Positions 43,838 through 53,286 of a stretch of DNA of 64,000 bases are shown here, piece by piece. The notes under the pieces are model-generated. The model worked only from the letters and a program-made list of their open reading frames with translations, did not search any database and had not been told where the DNA came from. The stretch comes from Pelagibacterium flavum (GTDB lineage: Bacteria > Pseudomonadota > Alphaproteobacteria > Rhizobiales > Devosiaceae). The stretch covers positions 3,465,001-3,529,000 of the forward strand of contig NZ_CP107716.1 in the NCBI RefSeq assembly GCF_025854335.1. The letters run 5' to 3'. How positions within the stretch are numbered: the stretch's first letter is position 1; each line of letters starts with the position of its first letter. A program made the translations under genes and the position numbers.

Positions 43838-43989
43838 GAAAAACTCCAGGTCGGGATCAAGCCCGTTTGTAGCGGGAGCGCCCCAAGACCGCAATCGCGA
43901 CGCGAACGCGTTTAACCCGGCGTTAGGGTTAATGAATTACTTCTGGAATGGAATATTGCACGCGCGAGCGCAGGGCGCTGGGGGTCGGA

Positions 43990-44748
43990 ATGGGCAGAAT
44001 TGGTTTGGTGTTGCTGGCGGGCGTCGCCACCATCGCTCTGGCCGGATGCGCCACCAATCGCACCGGTGCACTGAATGCTGATTACGCCAATCTTTCCGGC
44101 CCGCAAATCCAGGCAAGCGTTGCCGACCTGTCCCAGCGCTACGCCCAGGACCCGCGCAACAGGGTACTCGGCATCCACTATGCCGCCGCCCTGCGGGCCG
44201 CCGGCCAAACCGAACCCGCCGTTACCGTGCTCGAAAATCTCATTTCGGTCCATCAAGGAGACGCCGAATTGGGCTTGGCCTATGCCAAGGCACTCTCGGC
44301 AGCCGGCCGGTTCGAACAAGCGCTCCGGGTGGTCGATAACGCCATGAACCCCGTAACACCGGATTGGGATGCGCTTTCGGTGCGCGGCGCCATTCTCGAT
44401 CAGATGGGACGCCCGGTCGAAGCTCGGCAGGCTTACACCCAAGCCCTGCTATTGGCACCCCAGGAAGCGCGGCTCTATGCCAACTTAGGGCTTTCCTACG
44501 CCATGACAGGTGAGCTCGTGCAGGCAGAGGCCAATTTGCGGCAGGCGGCCTCAATGCCCGGTGCCAATTCAAAGGTGCGCCAGAACCTGGCCCTCGTCCT
44601 CGGCCTGCAGGGTCAGTTCGAGGCAGCTCGCGCGATTTACGCTGCAGAACTCCCGCCCGAGCAGGTCCAGGCCAACATGGACTATATTCGCGCGCTTCTG
44701 ACCCAGCAGGACCGCTGGCAGGCCATCCGCAACGACACGCCTGCCTGA
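43990..44748 (+). CDS. tadD: TadD-type TPR lipoprotein of the Tad pilus
   Basis: The 252-residue protein has a lipoprotein signal (IGLVLLAGVATIALAGC, lipid on Cys) and several tetratricopeptide repeats (about 40-235, for example RVLGIHYAAALRAAGQTE and RLYANLGLSYAMTGELVQAE). TadD/pilotin-like lipoproteins help the outer-membrane secretin of the tight-adherence pilus. Here it lies at the end of the Tad locus but on the opposite strand to tadC, facing it. Start ATG 43990 gives a proper lipoprotein signal. Confidence 0.85.
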   Translation: MGRIGLVLLAGVATIALAGCATNRTGALNADYANLSGPQIQASVADLSQRYAQDPRNRVLGIHYAAALRAAGQTEPAVTVLENLISVHQGDAELGLAYAKALSAAGRFEQALRVVDNAMNPVTPDWDALSVRGAILDQMGRPVEARQAYTQALLLAPQEARLYANLGLSYAMTGELVQAEANLRQAASMPGANSKVRQNLALVLGLQGQFEAARAIYAAELPPEQVQANMDYIRALLTQQDRWQAIRNDTPA

Positions 44749-44780
44749 ACAGCGATTTCACACCAGCCCGCGCGGCCCGA

Positions 44781-45767
44781 TCAGAGCGAGGTCACTGTGA
44801 TGATGGCCGGTGCCATGATGATTATGAAGAGTACCGGCAGAAAGAAGACGATCAGCGGGACGGTCATCTTGGGTGGTAGCGCCGCCGCCTTTTTTTCAGC
44901 TTCCATCATGCGCGCTTCACGCCCTTCTTCGGCCATGACGCGCAGGGCCTGACCAACCGAGGTACCGTAGCGTTCGGCCTGGATGAGCGCTGTCATCACC
45001 GAACGTACACCATCGAGCCCGGTGCGTCGGGCAAGATTGTCATAGGCGCGGGTCCGGTCTTCGAGAAAGGACAACTCTGCTGTTGTCAGGGTCATTTCTT
45101 CGGCGAGTTCGACACTTTGCAGCCCGACCTCTTTGGCGACCCGCTTGATCGCGTGCTCGATGGACATGCCCGATTCAACGCAGAGCAGGATGAGATCAAG
45201 CGCGTCGGGCCACGCCTTCTTGATCGAGCGCTGGCGTTTCTGGATCTTGTTGCGCAGCATCAGAACGGGGATGTATGCGCCGATCAGCCCCACGCCCAAG
45301 GCATAAACCAGATTGAGAAAGAGCGGGCGGCCACCTGGTGTAATGAAGATGAGATAGAGAGCTCCGAGCGCAAAAAAGAGGAAGGGCGCAACGAAGCGCA
45401 CGAACAGATGTTTTGTCAGCTCGCCCTGGCCGCGCAGGCCGGCCTGAGCGAGGCGGTCCATCGTGTTTTCGTCCACAAATGCCTTTTGGAGCGAGAAGCG
45501 CTCGACGGTGGACTTCATATAGGTGCGCGCATCGGCACCACGAATGTTGCCCCGCCCGCCTTCCTTGCCTTCGGCCTGATTGCGCAAACGGGCCATTTCA
45601 CGCGCCCTCATCTGCTCGCGCTCTATGGCCACCTTCTTCATGCGGTCCTTGCGCTCGACGCGCTCGAATATCTGTGAGCCGAATGTAAAGACGATGGCTG
45701 CAGCCGAAATCGCCGCGAAAACTGCGATAAGGAAATCGGGATTGACTATCTGGTCAGCGAGGCTCAC
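44781..45767 (-). CDS. tadC: Tad pilus inner-membrane protein TadC
   Basis: The 328-residue GspF-family platform protein has membrane helices near 12-30, 130-165 and 300-325 and the T2SF domain between (ALDLILLCVESGMSIEHAIKRVAKEV, partly quoted). TadC and TadB together form the platform for Flp pilus assembly. The order TadC after TadB on the same strand with a 12-base gap is standard. The N-terminal half is rich in Arg/Lys/Glu (KKVAIEREQMRAREMARLRNQ, in part). Confidence 0.93.
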   Translation of the reverse strand: MSLADQIVNPDFLIAVFAAISAAAIVFTFGSQIFERVERKDRMKKVAIEREQMRAREMARLRNQAEGKEGGRGNIRGADARTYMKSTVERFSLQKAFVDENTMDRLAQAGLRGQGELTKHLFVRFVAPFLFFALGALYLIFITPGGRPLFLNLVYALGVGLIGAYIPVLMLRNKIQKRQRSIKKAWPDALDLILLCVESGMSIEHAIKRVAKEVGLQSVELAEEMTLTTAELSFLEDRTRAYDNLARRTGLDGVRSVMTALIQAERYGTSVGQALRVMAEEGREARMMEAEKKAAALPPKMTVPLIVFFLPVLFIIIMAPAIITVTSL

Positions 45768-45779
45768 GCGGAATCTTCC

Positions 45780-46757
45780 CTAATAGTCGAACTGGATCAT
45801 GCGGTTCATGACGAACACACCCGTCATCATCATGCCCGCGGCAACGCCCAGGCAGATGTTGCCCACACTGGTGGTGACAAGCGGCGCCAGATAGCCGGGA
45901 CTGATAACGGACACGGCACCGATAACGAAGACAGGCAAGGCGCCGATAATCATCGCCGAAGCCTTGGCCTCCGAACTCATGGCCTTGACCTTGCCTTTCA
46001 TTTTCTTGCGGTTGCGCAGAACGATGGCAAGGTTTGACAACGCTTCGGAAAGATTGCCGCCCGATTGCTGCTGGACGGTGATGACAACGATGAAAAAGTT
46101 GACTTCGGACAAAGGGACGCGATCAAAAAGCACAGGGACGGCTTCAGCCATGCTTTTGCCCACCGATTGCTGGTCGAGAACGCGCATGAATTCCGATCGC
46201 ACCGGCTGTTTGACTTCCCTGGCAACGAGCCGAATGGAGTCGTTGAGCGGCATGCCCGCCCTGACACCGCGTACGATAGCCTCAACGGCGTTGGGCAATT
46301 CGTCGAGATAGGCGCTCTGGTATCTCTTGCGCCGCCAGCCCAGATAGACATTGGGCAAGACATAGGCACTGGCCATGGCAAAGACTGCAGCATAGAGCAG
46401 TGGGACCTGCACCACGATCAGAACGACAAACATGCCGATGCCCAGAATGATGGAGTTGCGAATCCAGACCTTTACCGAGGTCTTGATCCCCGCCTGAAAT
46501 ATCCGGTGCTTCAAGGTGGTCTTGGCGCGGCGCGCGTTGAGAGCGTCCGATTGCTGCTTGAGCGCATCCTGAACCGTGCGGCGGCGCGTCTCTCTGGTCT
46601 TGTCCGCGGTGACAGTCTGCCGACGCACCTGCACATCGGCCTGAAGCGCTTTCATTCGCTTGTCGGCTCGGCTCGAACCAGCCAGCGCCGGCACGAAGGC
46701 GATACCCAATGCTCCAACGCAGACCACGACGAGGATGGCGAGAATGAGTGGGCTCAT
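45780..46757 (-). CDS. tadB: Tad pilus inner-membrane protein TadB
   Basis: The 325-residue GspF/T2SF-domain protein has helices near 4-24, 105-130, 275-300 and 305-320. The T2SF domain shows LPNAVEAIVRGVRAGMPLNDS (start) and GGNLSEALSNLAIVLRNRKKM. It starts after the tadA gene with a 2-base gap, consistent with co-translation. It would be the second platform subunit with TadC. Confidence 0.94.
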   Translation of the reverse strand: MSPLILAILVVVCVGALGIAFVPALAGSSRADKRMKALQADVQVRRQTVTADKTRETRRRTVQDALKQQSDALNARRAKTTLKHRIFQAGIKTSVKVWIRNSIILGIGMFVVLIVVQVPLLYAAVFAMASAYVLPNVYLGWRRKRYQSAYLDELPNAVEAIVRGVRAGMPLNDSIRLVAREVKQPVRSEFMRVLDQQSVGKSMAEAVPVLFDRVPLSEVNFFIVVITVQQQSGGNLSEALSNLAIVLRNRKKMKGKVKAMSSEAKASAMIIGALPVFVIGAVSVISPGYLAPLVTTSVGNICLGVAAGMMMTGVFVMNRMIQFDY

Positions 46758-46759
46758 GG

Positions 46760-48235
46760 TCAGCGTATCAGTTCATGTTGTTCGACATTGGCGCGCTCGA
46801 GAGCCTCAACGAGCGCAATTTCCTCGTTGAAGTAGCGGGCTTTCTCGGTGAACTGGGGCTTGGTGATGCCGGTGGACCGATGACGACCAAGCAGGGCGCC
46901 GTTGGCGTCTTCTCCCATGATGTCGTAAAGGAACACGTCCTGAGTGACGATGACATCACCTTCCATACCGAGCACTTCAGAAATATGGGTGATACGGCGC
47001 GAACCGTCACGCAAGCGGGCCGCCTGAACGATCACGTCGATCGAGGATACGATCATTTCGCGAATGGTGCGGCTGGGGAGCGCGAACCCACCCATGGTGA
47101 TCATCGATTCCAGACGGGAAAGGGCCTCACGCGGAGAGTTGGCGTGCAACGTGCCCATGGATCCGTCGTGGCCGGTGTTCATGGCTTGGAGAAGATCGAA
47201 CGCTTCGGGGCCACGCACTTCGCCGACGATGATCCGCTCAGGACGCATACGAAGACAGTTCCTGACCAGTTCGCGCATGGTGACTTCGCCTTCGCCCTCA
47301 AGGTTGGGCGGGCGGGTTTCCAACCTGACGACGTGGGGCTGCTGTAGCTGCAGCTCCGCGGAGTCTTCGCAGGTGATGACACGCTCGTCTTTGTCGATGA
47401 AGGCGGTAAGACAGTTGAGCAATGTGGTTTTGCCAGAACCGGTACCGCCGGAAATCAGGACATTGGCCCGCACGCGGCCCAACACGCGCAAGACTTCGGC
47501 ACCCTCGGGGGAAATCGAGCCGAACTTGACCAATTGAGGCAAGGTCAGCTTGTCCTTTTTGAACTTACGAATGGTCAGCGTAGGGCCATCGATCGAAAGC
47601 GGCGGAGCGATGACGTTCACACGAGAGCCATCAGGCAAACGCGCATCGCATATGGGTGAGGATTCATCCACACGGCGACCGACCTGGCTCACGATGCGCT
47701 GACAAACGTTCATCAGGTGCGCATCGTCGCGGAAGCGCACATTGGTCAGCTTCACCCGTCCATTCACTTCGATATAGCAACGCTGAGAGCCATTGATCAT
47801 GATATCGGCGATGTCGTCGCGGGCCAGAAGCGGCTCAAGCGGGCCATAGCCCAGAACGTCGTTGCAGATGTCGTCGAGCAGATCTTCCTGCTCGGAAATC
47901 GACATGACGAAGTTCTTGAGAGCGATGATTTCGGCGACGATGTCGCGAATTTCCTCGCGCGCGGAATCCTGATCCATGGCAGCGAGCTGCGAGAGATCGA
48001 TCGAGTCAATCAGGGCCGAGAAGATCGAGGATTTGGTCTGGAAATAGTTCTTGTCACGACCCGTGGATTCGACGGTATCAACGCTATCTTCGATCCGTGT
48101 CGTCCGTGGGGGCTCGGTTGTGGCACCTGAGGGCTGCGAGCGGGCATGCTCAAGCTCCGGTGCCTCGGGAAGAGGCGCCGGGCGACTTGGAGCCGGCTGG
48201 GTGTTGCCACCGAAACTCGCGCGCTTGCCGAACAT
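46760..48235 (-). CDS. cpaF: Tad pilus assembly ATPase (TadA/CpaF)
   Basis: The 491-residue secretion ATPase drives Flp pilus extension and retraction. It has Walker [17 protein letters not shown] (about 265), Asp box ([21 protein letters not shown], cut), Walker B ([16 protein letters not shown]), and the His box ([17 protein letters not shown]). The first ~95 residues are Pro/Ser/Thr-rich and divergent. It lies between cpaE and tadB as in other rhizobial Tad loci. Confidence 0.95.
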   Translation of the reverse strand: MFGKRASFGGNTQPAPSRPAPLPEAPELEHARSQPSGATTEPPRTTRIEDSVDTVESTGRDKNYFQTKSSIFSALIDSIDLSQLAAMDQDSAREEIRDIVAEIIALKNFVMSISEQEDLLDDICNDVLGYGPLEPLLARDDIADIMINGSQRCYIEVNGRVKLTNVRFRDDAHLMNVCQRIVSQVGRRVDESSPICDARLPDGSRVNVIAPPLSIDGPTLTIRKFKKDKLTLPQLVKFGSISPEGAEVLRVLGRVRANVLISGGTGSGKTTLLNCLTAFIDKDERVITCEDSAELQLQQPHVVRLETRPPNLEGEGEVTMRELVRNCLRMRPERIIVGEVRGPEAFDLLQAMNTGHDGSMGTLHANSPREALSRLESMITMGGFALPSRTIREMIVSSIDVIVQAARLRDGSRRITHISEVLGMEGDVIVTQDVFLYDIMGEDANGALLGRHRSTGITKPQFTEKARYFNEEIALVEALERANVEQHELIR

Positions 48236-48256
48236 CGTTTAAAGCCTTCCTTGTAA

Positions 48257-49534
48257 TTACGCCCGCTTGCGCTTGCGAAACAGGTCGGGGATACGGATTC
48301 CTGAGGGCCGGCTGGTCGCCTGAGCACTCGATCGCCCGGTGAGCTCAAGACCAAGCGAGCGGAAAGTGTCGTTGACCTTATGAGTCGCCGAAACTTCCGC
48401 GATCATCTGTCCATTGTTCGCAGCGGTTCCGAACAAGGCCGGTTCAAAGCCGATCTGAGCGGCAAGGCGGCATTCAATGGACGAAGCGAACTCGGCCGGC
48501 GGGATTTCAGGACGCTTGGAAATACCCGTTTTGTTGACCACGATAAGCGGGTCGCTATCGCTCGGCCGCAGCGCCTTGACCGCGTCGGCAATGGCCTTGG
48601 CGTTGCGCAGATTGGCAAGATCGGGCTCGGCGACGATCACGACCTCATCGACGGCAGCCAGAGTGTGGCGCACCCAGCTTGTCCAGAGATGGGGGATGTC
48701 GAGAATGACAACGGGAACGGTCTTCTGGCTGAGCTCGATAACCTGCTCGAAACTGCGTTCGGAAAGATCGTAGGCCCGATCGAGCGTGGCAGGTGCGGCG
48801 AGAAGGGAAATGTGATTGGCCGCCTTACTCATCAAGCGATCGAGCATCACCGCGTCCATCTTGTCACTGGCATAGACCGCATCGGCGACGCCCTGGGGCG
48901 GATCCTGATTGAAATCGAGGCCGGCTGTCCCGAAGGGCAGATCGAGATCGACAACCAGAACGTCCTGGCTGATCGAGCGGGCGATCGCCCAGGCGACGTT
49001 ATGCGCGACAGTGGAGGCCCCGGCCCCGCCCTTGGCAGAAATGAAGCCCATGGAGCGGCCGATTGGCGCCGCACCTTCGGAGGCGAACAGGTCGGTTATG
49101 GCGTTGATGATGGTCGCGCTTGAGGACGGCATGACCAAATATTCGGAAACACCGGCGCGGATGAGGCTGCGGTAGAGCATCACATCGTTGACGTGTCCGA
49201 TGACGATAACCCGGGTCGAGGCGTCGCACACCTCCGCCAGCTTGCCCAGGGCGCCTTCGATCTGATCGGCTGGCAATGTGGTTTCAACGAGGATGAGGTT
49301 GGGTGTGGGGTTGGTGCGGTAGGTTTCGACCGCCCCCTCCAATCCACCGTTGTGCGTCGTGAGCGCCACCTTCGACATCCGCCGATCGTGGGTCGTGTCC
49401 TCGATGATTTGCGCGGTCTGTGAGTGCTCGCAGAACGCCTGAATCGTGATACGCGGGATCAATCGTGCGCCGCTTACCGTCTCGGCGGGTGCATCGGATG
49501 CATTTGCACGATCATCGTTGTCGATAAAGTTCAT
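48257..49534 (-). CDS. cpaE: Tad pilus localisation protein CpaE/TadZ
   Basis: The 425-residue protein has an atypical receiver-like domain (about 30-150) and a ParA/MinD-type ATPase domain (from about 155). Its P-loop is SAKGGAGASTVAHNVAWA, where the usual Lys of the deviant Walker A and the GKT are replaced by GAS. The Walker B-like VLVVDLDLPFGTAGLDFNQ, in part, is intact. TadZ proteins place the pilus at the pole. It is leftward, 21 bases from cpaF. Confidence 0.9.
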   Translation of the reverse strand: MNFIDNDDRANASDAPAETVSGARLIPRITIQAFCEHSQTAQIIEDTTHDRRMSKVALTTHNGGLEGAVETYRTNPTPNLILVETTLPADQIEGALGKLAEVCDASTRVIVIGHVNDVMLYRSLIRAGVSEYLVMPSSSATIINAITDLFASEGAAPIGRSMGFISAKGGAGASTVAHNVAWAIARSISQDVLVVDLDLPFGTAGLDFNQDPPQGVADAVYASDKMDAVMLDRLMSKAANHISLLAAPATLDRAYDLSERSFEQVIELSQKTVPVVILDIPHLWTSWVRHTLAAVDEVVIVAEPDLANLRNAKAIADAVKALRPSDSDPLIVVNKTGISKRPEIPPAEFASSIECRLAAQIGFEPALFGTAANNGQMIAEVSATHKVNDTFRSLGLELTGRSSAQATSRPSGIRIPDLFRKRKRA

Positions 49535-49598
49535 CGTTTCTACCCCAAACGGGACGTCTCAAAAAAGGCACCCCGGCGGCAATGCCGGAGCGAAGGGA

Positions 49599-50972
49599 TC
49601 AGTCAAGCATGAAACCAACGGAGCCACGGAACTGTCCGCCCGCCGCGCCGCCGACCCCGTACATGCTCTCCATGCGCCCCAGAAAGATGGCTTCGGCATC
49701 TGAAGAGGGTTGATAGAAGTCGTCCGGCGTGGCGACCGGGGTCACGCTTGGCTGGGCGATCACGGGCGTGACGAGGATCACCAGTTCGGTTTGGGAGGTG
49801 CTGTATTCGTAAGACCGGAACAGCGCGCCGAGAATGGGGATGTTGCCGAGCCCGGGCAATTCGTTGATCTGGCGCCGTGTCCGCTCCTCGAGCAGCCCTG
49901 CAATCGCCAGCGTCTGGTGAGCTGGCAGTTCCACCGATGTCGAGGCACTGCGCGTATTGAGAGCACCCGAAATCGTATCGGAAATCTCGGAAACCTCGGT
50001 ATTGATATCCAGCGCGATCAAGCCATTCGAGCGCACAGTCGGTGAGAAATTCAGCTTTATACCGTATTCCTTGTAGTCGTAGCTTTCTTCACCATCGCTA
50101 ACCACGCGGATCGGCAACTCGCCGCCAACGTGGAAATTTGCCTCTTGTCCCGACATTGCCGTGAGCACCGGTTCAGCGAGAAGGCGCAGGGCGTTCTGAC
50201 TCTGCAACGCCTGCAGCGACGCGTCGATTGAGAAACCGCCCTGGCTGAAATCGCCTGAATAGCTGCCAGCGGAATCCCCGGTTGCGGGTGCCGAATTCAA
50301 GCCCAGATTGAGCGCGCCAACCGAGAGCGACCCGGACAGATTGATGCCCAGTGCCTGCGCGGCGTCGCGCTTGATCTCGGCTACGACGACCTTGAGCGCC
50401 ACCTGCTGGCCGCCTGCGACGTTGATGACTGAGGTTACATTGCTTTCGCCTCCGACATACTGCGCCGCTATGGCGACCGCCTTTTCCATGTCATCTCCGG
50501 ACTGAACGTCGCCCGAAAGAATGACTGAATCGGCAAAGGACTGAACCTGGACGCGTGAGCCGGGAAGCAGACGATTGATGGTTGCAGCAAGGCCCGAGGA
50601 GTCCTGGGCCACGGAAATCTCGATCACCGCGATGCCGCCGCCCGAAGAGTCCAGAAACAGGATGTTGGTTTCGCCCGCCGCGATGCCCTGAATGACAGCG
50701 CGCGTACGCGTCCGCATCAGCGCGTTGGCGACGCCTGGTTGGGATACAATAACCTCTCCTGCTTCAACCGGCAGATCGATTATGATCGACTTGTTGACCC
50801 CGATTTCCACGTATTGAGTGCGCCCCAGCTCGCTTTGGGCTATGCGCAAATGTGGAGAGGTGGCGGCAAGGACCGGCGTGGTGCCCGCCAGCGCCGCAAG
50901 CATCAAACCCGTCAACAAAGCGCGCATCAGATCAAACCGAGCGGCGAAAGGCTGTTTCGGAGCGAAGAACAT
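49599..50972 (-). CDS. cpaC: Tad pilus outer-membrane secretin (CpaC/RcpA)
   Basis: The 457-residue secretin has a signal peptide (about 1-37; ALLTGLMLAALAGTTPVLAA), an N-terminal T2SS/T3SS pilus domain (NKSIIIDLPVEAGEVIVSQ), a BON-like stretch, and the secretin domain (about 220-415: LRLLAEPVLTAMSGQEANFHVGGE, GIKLNFSPTV, LPGLGNIPILGALFRS). It should form the pore for the Flp pilus. cpaB overlaps it: the cpaB stop is directly at 50973. No cpaD is found between it and cpaE. Confidence 0.95.
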   Translation of the reverse strand: MFFAPKQPFAARFDLMRALLTGLMLAALAGTTPVLAATSPHLRIAQSELGRTQYVEIGVNKSIIIDLPVEAGEVIVSQPGVANALMRTRTRAVIQGIAAGETNILFLDSSGGGIAVIEISVAQDSSGLAATINRLLPGSRVQVQSFADSVILSGDVQSGDDMEKAVAIAAQYVGGESNVTSVINVAGGQQVALKVVVAEIKRDAAQALGINLSGSLSVGALNLGLNSAPATGDSAGSYSGDFSQGGFSIDASLQALQSQNALRLLAEPVLTAMSGQEANFHVGGELPIRVVSDGEESYDYKEYGIKLNFSPTVRSNGLIALDINTEVSEISDTISGALNTRSASTSVELPAHQTLAIAGLLEERTRRQINELPGLGNIPILGALFRSYEYSTSQTELVILVTPVIAQPSVTPVATPDDFYQPSSDAEAIFLGRMESMYGVGGAAGGQFRGSVGFMLD

Positions 50973-51875
50973 CTATCTGACCTCGATGACGGGTGAAGAC
51001 GGCTGAGCCGGCTCGATTGGAGCAGCGGGGTTGTCCAGAGCCGAGACCGACGTGCCCGAAGGGGGCGCGCTACGCGGGGCGCTGGATGTGATCGATTGTG
51101 ATTGGCCGTAGCGAACGAGCCTCACCGTCTGGCTTCCGCTGTTGTCGTCTGCCACGGTTTGTCCAAAATCGACGACCGAACGCAGAACCAGCGTCAGCCG
51201 TCCGATGGATCCAGACTGCAGGATCGTCTCCGACTGGGCCGGCGTCACCTCCAGTGTCGCGATTTCGGCGCTCTCAAAGACCTGCGAGGAAGGATTGTCG
51301 GGATCGACCTGCCCGCCCGTTGTGCCGGCTTCGCCAAGGCGTGTGCCTATGGCCAGAACGCGAATATTGGAGAGGATTGTCTCCGAATAATCGCCACCCG
51401 AGCGGGTGAGAACGATATCGACACGATCGTTTGGAACGATGTAACCGCCCGACGCGGAGTCGGGGTTGACCGCGACCGAGACGGCCCGCATGCCTTGCCC
51501 GATAACAGCCGAAAGATAGCCCTGTGTCGAGTTGACCAGCTTGGCTTCACGGATGGGTTCCCCGGGGAAAAATTCGAAGCGTGCCACCGAGCCAGCCACC
51601 TGCTGGGGCGCATCGGGAACGGCGCTGGCCGTGATGAATTCGGAGCGCAGCGCCCCCTCGGGCCAATCCTGCCAGCCCACGTCTGCTTCGGTAAGGCGCT
51701 GCCCTAGGCCGATTGCCCGATTGGCTACCAGAACCTGAGCGCGCGCCTCGCGCTGCAATTCGACGGTGGCCGACTCTTGCTGAGGACGGGGATTGTTGCC
51801 GCGCGTCGCCAGGAACGCGGCGAGCCCGCCCGCCACGATAGCGACCACGATGAGCAGAATACGCGCCGGTTTCAT
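50973..51875 (-). CDS. cpaB: Tad pilus assembly protein CpaB/RcpC
   Basis: The 300-residue protein has an N-terminal transmembrane helix (about 5-23, ILLIVVAIVAGGLAAFLA) and a SAF domain (about 45-150: QVLVANRAIGLGQRLTEADV, VAVNPDSASGGYIVPNDRVDIVL, in parts). CpaB is periplasmic and supports the secretin. The C-terminus is Pro/Ser-rich (SAPPSGTSV). Its stop abuts cpaC. It opens the long leftward operon cpaB-cpaC-cpaE-cpaF-tadB-tadC. Confidence 0.94.
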   Translation of the reverse strand: MKPARILLIVVAIVAGGLAAFLATRGNNPRPQQESATVELQREARAQVLVANRAIGLGQRLTEADVGWQDWPEGALRSEFITASAVPDAPQQVAGSVARFEFFPGEPIREAKLVNSTQGYLSAVIGQGMRAVSVAVNPDSASGGYIVPNDRVDIVLTRSGGDYSETILSNIRVLAIGTRLGEAGTTGGQVDPDNPSSQVFESAEIATLEVTPAQSETILQSGSIGRLTLVLRSVVDFGQTVADDNSGSQTVRLVRYGQSQSITSSAPRSAPPSGTSVSALDNPAAPIEPAQPSSPVIEVR

Positions 51876-52137
51876 CTGACCCTAAACTCCCGCTGGCCCA
51901 TGCCCTTTGAGGCACTTGCACTGTTTTTGGGAGACAGGACGTCTCGACACTTCCGGCCCCCAACGATCAGCCCCTGAGCGCAAATCTGGATGCGCTTGTG
52001 GGCGTGATCGGACAACTATTGCCGGGAAAGGGTCAAAACTTGGTTAATCGATGCTTTTTTGCAAAGGTTAACCAATGGTTTAAGGCAGGTCTTTTGCGTA
52101 AGCTGAAAGGAGGTTCCCGACCTTCGCGAAGGAAGGC
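51876..52137. promoter_or_regulatory. Promoter region of the cpaB operon
   Basis: This 262-bp gap separates the cpaB start from the cpaA stop. It has an AT-rich core around 52036-52087 with TTAA elements (GGTTAATCG, GGTTAACCAATGGTTTAAG). TTAA pairs spaced by 8 bases are close to but not the CtrA consensus TTAA-N7-TTAA. GAAAGGAGG near 52108 (rightward) is not linked to a gene. No reading frame here looks real. Confidence 0.4.
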
Positions 52138-52695
52138 TTACAGTGTGCCCAATTGATCAAGCAGTGTTTGCTGGACCGCCTGACTGGTCACCAGTTGCTC
52201 ATAGATGAAGGTCTGGGGATAAACCAGCATGGCGCCGATCGCCAGGGCAATGCCGTAGGGCACACCGGTTTTGGGATGGTGCAGGCGGGCGATCCATCCA
52301 ACGCTCAGAAGCGGCGCGGGAAGTGCGTAGCGGCGGCTTATCACAAGCGCAAAGGTCAATATACCGCCCAGGACGGCCGCATAAAGAAGAAAGGGCAGCA
52401 TGAACTCAAAGCCCATCCACATGGCGACCCCTGCCGCCAGCTTGGCGTCTCCCCCACCGATCCAGCCCAGAGCAAAGAGAGTAAAAGTAACCACCAGGAC
52501 CAGCGCGCCCGTGGCCAGATGAATCCCAATGAGTGCCGGGCTCATGCCCACGATCAGCGCGACGATCACGAAGCCCGCGACAACAGCAGCCACAAGCGCA
52601 TTCGAAATCCGCATAGTCAGCAGATCCGAGCAGGCGGCGAAAGCCATTAGAAGAGGGAAGACGAAAGCAAGTATTGGATTAATCACGCCAACCAC
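52138..52695 (-). CDS. cpaA: Prepilin peptidase CpaA/TadV
   Basis: The 185-residue A24-family aspartyl protease has about five transmembrane segments. The two catalytic Asp are in AACSDLLTMRISN (about residue 23) and GGGDAKLAAGVAMWMG (about 85), which carries the GxGD signature. It should cleave the leader of the Flp prepilins next to it. It starts 2 bases after the flp1 stop. Confidence 0.94.
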   Translation of the reverse strand: MVGVINPILAFVFPLLMAFAACSDLLTMRISNALVAAVVAGFVIVALIVGMSPALIGIHLATGALVLVVTFTLFALGWIGGGDAKLAAGVAMWMGFEFMLPFLLYAAVLGGILTFALVISRRYALPAPLLSVGWIARLHHPKTGVPYGIALAIGAMLVYPQTFIYEQLVTSQAVQQTLLDQLGTL

Positions 52696-52697
52696 CC

Positions 52698-52877
52698 TTA
52701 ACCGCCGCCGGACGAAAGCTCGGTAGAAATATTGTCGGAGATGTATTGGAACAGATCGGTGAATCCTGCTTCGAACATCGTCAGAGCTCCAATGACAAAG
52801 ATCGATACAAGAGACGCGATCAGTGCGTATTCAATCGCGGTCGCTCCCCTCTGATCCTTGATGAATGCCCTTAACAC
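52698..52877 (-). CDS. Flp/Fap prepilin, first copy
   Basis: The 59-residue prepilin begins (GTG 52877, with AAGGG six bases upstream) LRAFIKDQRGATAIEYALIASL, cut after RGATAIEYALIA. The prepilin cleavage G/A and the E-Y pair of Flp pilins are present, with a hydrophobic helix to about 40. A longer TTG start (52898) seems less likely. It runs with cpaA and is downstream of the terminator behind flp2. Confidence 0.85.
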   Translation of the reverse strand: MLRAFIKDQRGATAIEYALIASLVSIFVIGALTMFEAGFTDLFQYISDNISTELSSGGG

Positions 52878-52942
52878 GATTAGCCCTTGTCCTTCCAAAG
52901 CGCCTTACTCGTACATCTCTAGCGGCGTTCTGCTTAACAAAT

Positions 52943-52970
52943 CAAAAAAAGAAAGGGGGCTGATGCCCCC
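52943..52970 (-). terminator. Intrinsic terminator after flp2
   Basis: Read leftward: GGGGGC (52970-52965), loop ATCA, GCCCCC (52960-52955), then TTTCTTTTTTTGATTT. It ends the transcript of the flp2 gene and separates it from flp1-cpaA. Confidence 0.88.
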
Positions 52971-52994
52971 CTTCTCAGCTTCAAAAGCCCACTA

Positions 52995-53183
52995 TTAGCA
53001 TGTGCCGTTGATATCGGCCGCTGAAGACAAAGTCTCGCCGATCGTACAGAACGTGCTTTCCAGCGCCGGCCCGGCAAGCGAAAGTCCGGCGATGATGACG
53101 ACCGCCACCAGCGCCGCGATCAGACCATATTCGATGGCAGTAGCGCCGGATTCATCGGCGACGAATTTCTTGAACAGATTCAT
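52995..53183 (-). CDS. Flp/Fap prepilin, second copy (probable major pilin)
   Basis: The 62-residue prepilin begins MNLFKKFVADESGATAIEYGLIAA, of which SGATAIEYGL is the processing site G/A with Glu5-Tyr6. The remainder is hydrophobic and ends in a short loop between two Cys (FCTIGETLSS...GTC), which may form a disulfide. AAGGAG supports the start at 53183. It has its own terminator and a separate promoter, as would be expected of the abundant major pilin. Confidence 0.9.
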   Translation of the reverse strand: MNLFKKFVADESGATAIEYGLIAALVAVVIIAGLSLAGPALESTFCTIGETLSSAADINGTC

Positions 53184-53271
53184 GACTAAGCTCCTTGTTC
53201 GTGCGTCCTCGAGTGACTGCATCGTTCGACGCGTCACACATCGAACATGGCGCCAAGCTAGTCTCCGCCAG

Positions 53272-53286
53272 TTGAAATTGAGTTAA
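53272..53286 (-). promoter_or_regulatory. Possible CtrA-like box upstream of flp2
   Basis: TTGA (53272-53275), 7 bases, TTAA (53283-53286) matches the CtrA consensus TTAA-N7-TTAA with one mismatch. It lies about 90 bases upstream of the flp2 start. CtrA controls pilA in Caulobacter. The rest of 53184-53460 has no evident gene. Confidence 0.35.

Noticed and set aside
52060..52090. TTAA pair before cpaB as a CtrA site
   Set aside because: Spacing is eight rather than seven bases, so it is only mentioned as AT-rich promoter sequence.
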